A stretch of DNA of 8,655 nucleotides from a bacterium (lineage in GTDB: Bacteria; Patescibacteriota; Minisyncoccia; Ryanbacterales; 2-02-FULL-48-12), in contig SBBS01000024.1 of the NCBI GenBank assembly GCA_005239605.1, positions 1 through 8,655 of the forward strand. The letters run 5' to 3'. Within the stretch, counting starts at the first letter, position 1. Every line of letters starts with the position of its first letter. A program made the translations under genes and the position numbers. This document shows positions 6,632 to 8,655 of this stretch, in pieces. The notes beneath the pieces are model-generated. The model was not told the origin of the DNA. It did not search any database and saw nothing but the letters and a program-made list of their open reading frames with translations.

Positions 6632-7379
6632 ATTCAACTCTCGCCGCCGCTTCCCTATATCGGCAGTAATCGCATTCGTTTGATGTTTCAGGAATTTTAT
6701 CAGAATCAAGACATTTTTTTATATCCATCAGCATGCCTTCCACCCATGCGTCGTTCCCTGTGTAGGAAATAAGTTTTATGTCAAACTCCAGCTTTGCGTC
6801 AAACGCTTCTTTATCGGTGCGGCCATTGCAGTACACAAAATATCCAGTGTCGGATACCGCATGTCCGACACGGCGCAAGAGCCATTGGTATATTTCCATC
6901 TGCCGCTTATAGCCCATTTGCCAATCGGCATCCAACGTTACCTCCGCGTCTTTTGCCGTGCTTTTATAATCCACCACGATGAGTTCTTTTTGCGGGTTTA
7001 TCCAGATATCATCCACCGCGCCTGTTACTAAAAAATTTGCGGCTTTGTGCAAATGCTGCACGCCTTTGAAATTTTCGCGCCATTCGTCCATACGCTCGTG
7101 CTGAAACGGCACGGCATCCACACCGTAATGTTTCATCAACGGATGAGCGGTATTTGCCGCGCGATGGATATCAAACTCTTTTTTTAATAATTTATCTACC
7201 GCCGAGTTTAGGTTAAATGGAAACCCGGGCGGCCGCCCAACGCCAAGTTTTCTATCAAGATAAAAACACCGCGAGCACTCGGTGTATAACTCAATTTTGG
7301 AACGCGAAAGCTTAAACGGCTCGGCAGCACCGGGTCGGTATATATTCCTCGATCGAGTCGGGTTGTAATATTCAGACAT
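6630..7379 (-). CDS. PD-(D/E)XK nuclease superfamily protein (RecB/Cas4-like)
   Basis: A 249-residue protein with the RecB/Cas4-type nuclease core: GAVDD (D123, D124), VDYK (D137, K139) and QMEIY (Q160, Y164, the QxxxY motif). CSRC (C35, C38) near the N terminus and CDYC (C236, C239) near the C terminus could hold an Fe-S cluster or zinc, as the cysteines of Cas4 and AddB do with different spacing. The opening 'SEYYNPTRSR' and 'RPPGFPFNLNSAVD' recall a conserved family of CPR genomes. No CRISPR array, cas1 or helicase gene is nearby, so Cas4 itself is unlikely and the role is open (DNA repair or processing). I chose the ATG at 7379; a GTG ten codons earlier is possible. A stem-loop terminator follows. 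Confidence 0.85.
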   Translation of the reverse strand: MSEYYNPTRSRNIYRPGAAEPFKLSRSKIELYTECSRCFYLDRKLGVGRPPGFPFNLNSAVDKLLKKEFDIHRAANTAHPLMKHYGVDAVPFQHERMDEWRENFKGVQHLHKAANFLVTGAVDDIWINPQKELIVVDYKSTAKDAEVTLDADWQMGYKRQMEIYQWLLRRVGHAVSDTGYFVYCNGRTDKEAFDAKLEFDIKLISYTGNDAWVEGMLMDIKKCLDSDKIPETSNECDYCRYREAAARVE

Positions 7380-7415
7380 GATACCGTATGTTATGTAAAC
7401 ACTTTCCACGCAAAA

Positions 7416-7589
7416 TTAAGGTTTATCGCAAGCGCGTCCCGCTTTTCCTACAGCCCCGCGCGCGAGCGCCCGCTCGGCTTCTTCTTCGCGGAACGCAACA
7501 TGGTGCTCAAAAAGAGAGCCGAACACATTGCGCTCGGTAAGCGCCGCAAGCACGTCGTCCCGCGCGCGATCATTTAAGGCGGTACTCTG
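7416..7589 (-). pseudogene. GC-rich 3' remnant of an unrecognised gene
   Basis: A 57-codon open frame runs from just after a TAG (7592..7590) to TAA at 7418, with no plausible start. Its C-terminal part, with 'FGSLFEHHVAFREEEAERA', looks like genuine helical protein. I do not recognise it. GC is about 62% over 7441..7560, against about 38% in the adjacent 7621..7680. It overlaps the last codons of the truncated HEPN gene in another frame, so the junction lies near 7570..7590. It is best read as the tail of a foreign or rearranged gene joined to the HEPN gene by deletion; no start is visible, so it is probably not expressed. Confidence 0.4.
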
Positions 7590-7722
7590 CTAATTTATAT
7601 CCATTCCCTGAAGAAAACATTTCTAATGTTTGTTTTCCCAATTCTTGAATTTCAGCAAGGTCGGCTTGTATACCGTTCACTCTCTTCAGGATAGTATCTT
7701 TTTCAAGTGGTTGTTTTTTCAT
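7570..7722 (-). pseudogene. truncated HEPN-domain toxin (HepT-like)
   Basis: Fifty codons starting 4 nt after the nucleotidyltransferase stop. The opening 'LEKDTILKRVNGIQADLAEI' resembles the first helix of HEPN proteins paired with MNT antitoxins, which are usually near 140 residues. It ends at EYRLK with TGA, and the catalytic Rx4-6H segment is absent in every frame beyond. DNA downstream switches abruptly to GC-rich sequence, so the rest of the gene was lost by rearrangement. A toxin RNase activity is therefore not expected. The family call rests on the first helices and on gene order. Confidence 0.6.
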
Positions 7723-7726
7723 AGCG

Positions 7727-8167
7727 CTATATTTGCGCGAGTATTCCTTCATTAAATATTTTGCGTAATGGGGAAAAATCGGCATACCGTTCCATAACAT
7801 ACTCCTTAAAAGCCGGGAAGGCATGCGGTTCTTTTTCAAACAATGCCACCCCATGCTTGCTTACATGAAATTTTAGTTGCAGATTGACATTGTCACTCTG
7901 TAAAAAAACTATGTCAATGTTGCATAGCCGTTGAATCGTACGCCCTGCAAGCGATGAAAATATATCATAAAGCGCGTTATAGAGTTCCGCTTTTTTTCCA
8001 TAATTGCCTGTTTTGAATACGCTTGTATCTTGAATCAAAACTCCCAAGTCAATATCGCTCAAAGGACCTGCCAGCCCTTCCGCATGAGATCCAAACAAAA
8101 CAACCGCCTCCACCCCCAGACGTTCCAATCGTTCTTTTTCCTCGTCTGTAAACGTAAACTGCGCCAT
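7727..8167 (-). CDS. MNT-domain nucleotidyltransferase, MntA-like antitoxin
   Basis: A 146-residue minimal nucleotidyltransferase. GS (G26, S27) followed by DxD (D38, D40) and a third Asp in NID (D85) give the full metal-binding and catalytic set, so the enzyme looks intact. The C-terminal 'YADFSPLRKIF' is usual in this family. In MntA-HepT systems the MNT protein adds AMP to the HEPN toxin and silences it. The partner gene starts 4 nt downstream but is truncated, so this is an orphan antitoxin. AGGA lies 7 nt before the ATG, and GGAGG lies unusually close, 1 nt before it. A promoter is predicted directly upstream. Confidence 0.85.
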   Translation of the reverse strand: MAQFTFTDEEKERLERLGVEAVVLFGSHAEGLAGPLSDIDLGVLIQDTSVFKTGNYGKKAELYNALYDIFSSLAGRTIQRLCNIDIVFLQSDNVNLQLKFHVSKHGVALFEKEPHAFPAFKEYVMERYADFSPLRKIFNEGILAQI

Positions 8168-8173
8168 GCCTCC

Positions 8174-8201
8174 ATCCTATCACACGGCGGTTAAGGTTCA
8201 A
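8174..8201 (-). promoter_or_regulatory. promoter for the MNT gene
   Basis: On the minus strand TTGAAC (8201..8196), 16 nt and TAGGAT (8179..8174) preceded by TGA, an extended -10 form. The -10 ends 7 nt from the ATG, which predicts leaderless transcription. The -35 abuts the stop of the substrate-binding-protein fragment. Confidence 0.4.
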
Positions 8202-8204
8202 GGG

Positions 8205-8428
8205 TTACAAAAGAAATACGCCCTCAAAACCAAGTTCACCCGCCTGCTTTATCGCGATACCCACTTCTCCAAGGTGACTGATGAACAGCGCTTCTGCGCC
8301 ACTGCTTTTTATTTTTGCAAGTTGCGTTCTGAAATCTCCCGTGCCCACAAGAAATTCTTCCTTGGCGGAAAATGCCGGACCAAAAAGCGAACGCCATTTT
8401 CAAACTTTACATTAAGTGATTTTGTCAT
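8205..8428 (-). pseudogene. frameshifted fragment of an ABC-transporter substrate-binding protein
   Basis: The open frame 8205..8399 contains 'DFRTQLAKIKSSGAEALFI' followed by 'IKQAGELGF', matching the mid-domain of LivK-type (Peripla_BP_6) amino-acid-binding proteins, where DFxxQL-KIK and LKQARELG-like segments recur. A second frame from an ATG at 8428 reads 'MTKSLNVKFENGVR' and joins sensibly to 'LFGPAFSAKEEF' if a frameshift near 8385 is repaired. Neither the N-terminal lobe and signal peptide nor the C-terminal third is present; the frame ends at TAA 8207. It is a relic with no expected function. The LivK-like call is by recognition only. Confidence 0.5.
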
Positions 8429-8497
8429 AGTGATTTTCAAAGAGTAAATCCCTAATTCATTTTTATTGAAAAAGAGAAGAATTTATTGGTATTTCGC

Positions 8498-8527
8498 ACA
8501 ACTTACAACTTATTGCTTATAACTTAT
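8498..8527. repeat. heptamer array beside the right inverted repeat
   Basis: AACTT, or a near copy, occurs on the plus strand at 8500, 8507, 8514 (TGCTT) and 8521, exactly 7 apart. It is the noncoding version of the arrays at the ccdA and copA ends. I see nothing else in 8429..8558 except a hairpin. Confidence 0.55.
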
Positions 8528-8539
8528 ACGCTCCCATGA

Positions 8540-8551
8540 GCCCTTGCGGGC
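8540..8551. other. short GC hairpin next to the right inverted repeat
   Basis: GCCC-TTGC-GGGC forms a 4-bp GC stem; on the minus strand the loop is GCAA, a GNRA tetraloop. It sits 7 nt inside the repeat boundary, with no counterpart at the left end. Y1 transposases recognise subterminal hairpins, but this one is short. Confidence 0.25.
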
Positions 8552-8558
8552 GGTAGAG

Positions 8559-8649
8559 TAGACCTGTCCCTTAATAAATTTTAGAGTGAAATTTCAGAAA
8601 TATGAGATGGGGCGCCGGTGAAAATTTTGAAGCGCTAGCAGGGCTCACG
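8559..8649. repeat. right copy of a 91-bp perfect inverted repeat
   Basis: It is the exact reverse complement of 1..91, with its inner edge at TAGACCTGTCCC. Six more bases, CAAGAA, lie outside it to the window end. On the plus strand an ATG at 8602 (in-frame TGA at 8587) opens a frame 'MRWGAGENFEALAGLTQE' that runs off the window; the left copy shows the same frame outward. It could be the start of a repeated gene or chance. The repeats probably mark two copies of one insertion sequence, or the points where an assembly broke. Confidence 0.9.
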
Positions 8650-8655
8650 CAAGAA

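Noticed and set aside
6630..7379. Cas4 of a CRISPR-Cas locus
   Set aside because: There is no repeat-spacer array and no cas1 or cas2, and the cysteine spacing differs from Cas4.
7723..7854. Upstream extension of the HEPN frame to 94 codons
   Set aside because: The extension overlaps the conserved C terminus of the MNT protein; the ATG at 7722 fits the HEPN start and the 4-nt gene spacing.
8166..8447. Plus-strand open frame of 93 codons right of the MNT gene
   Set aside because: The opposite strand carries a recognisable substrate-binding-protein fragment; the plus frame looks random.

Overview
This looks like a fragment of a Patescibacteria (CPR), probably Parcubacteria-type, genome. The genes are small and tightly packed. 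TGA works as a stop (two ATGA start/stop overlaps), which argues against the recoded Gracilibacteria code. There are few Shine-Dalgarno sites, several promoters sit almost on their start codons, and the 249-aa PD-(D/E)XK nuclease at 6630..7379 resembles a family I associate with Parcubacteria. The assignment rests on reading, not on a database search.

Every recognisable gene is on the minus strand, so the region reads from high to low coordinates. The right end (about 7400..8560) is degraded accessory DNA: a frameshifted fragment of an ABC-transporter substrate-binding protein, an MNT-type nucleotidyltransferase antitoxin (7727..8167), its HEPN toxin partner cut to 50 residues (7570..7722), and a GC-rich gene remnant (7416..7589). 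Next come the nuclease, a stem-loop terminator at its stop codon, and a small CxxC thioredoxin-like protein (6277..6546).

The centre and left hold a copper/redox cassette: DoxX-like membrane protein, CcdA/DsbD-like electron carrier, a two-domain membrane-anchored protein with MH...HxHP motifs, a CuA-like cupredoxin, a Cu+ P1B-type ATPase (copA) and, behind its own promoter and operator-like dyad, a CopZ-like chaperone. doxX to copA looks like one operon, with gaps of 27 and 6 nt followed by two 4-nt overlaps. My inference: CopZ and CopA move Cu+ out of the cytosol, the cupredoxin and HxHP protein bind it outside the membrane, and CcdA supplies reducing power, perhaps from the thioredoxin-like protein, to keep the CuA cysteines reduced. 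No copper enzyme or oxidase and no copper regulator is in the window.

The noncoding DNA is not ordinary. The window is bounded by a perfect 91-bp inverted repeat (1..91 and 8559..8649). Degenerate heptamer arrays occur at five places and form the C-terminal tails of CcdA and CopA. Two of these arrays flank a roughly 125-nt element (6083..6207) that can fold into nested stems.
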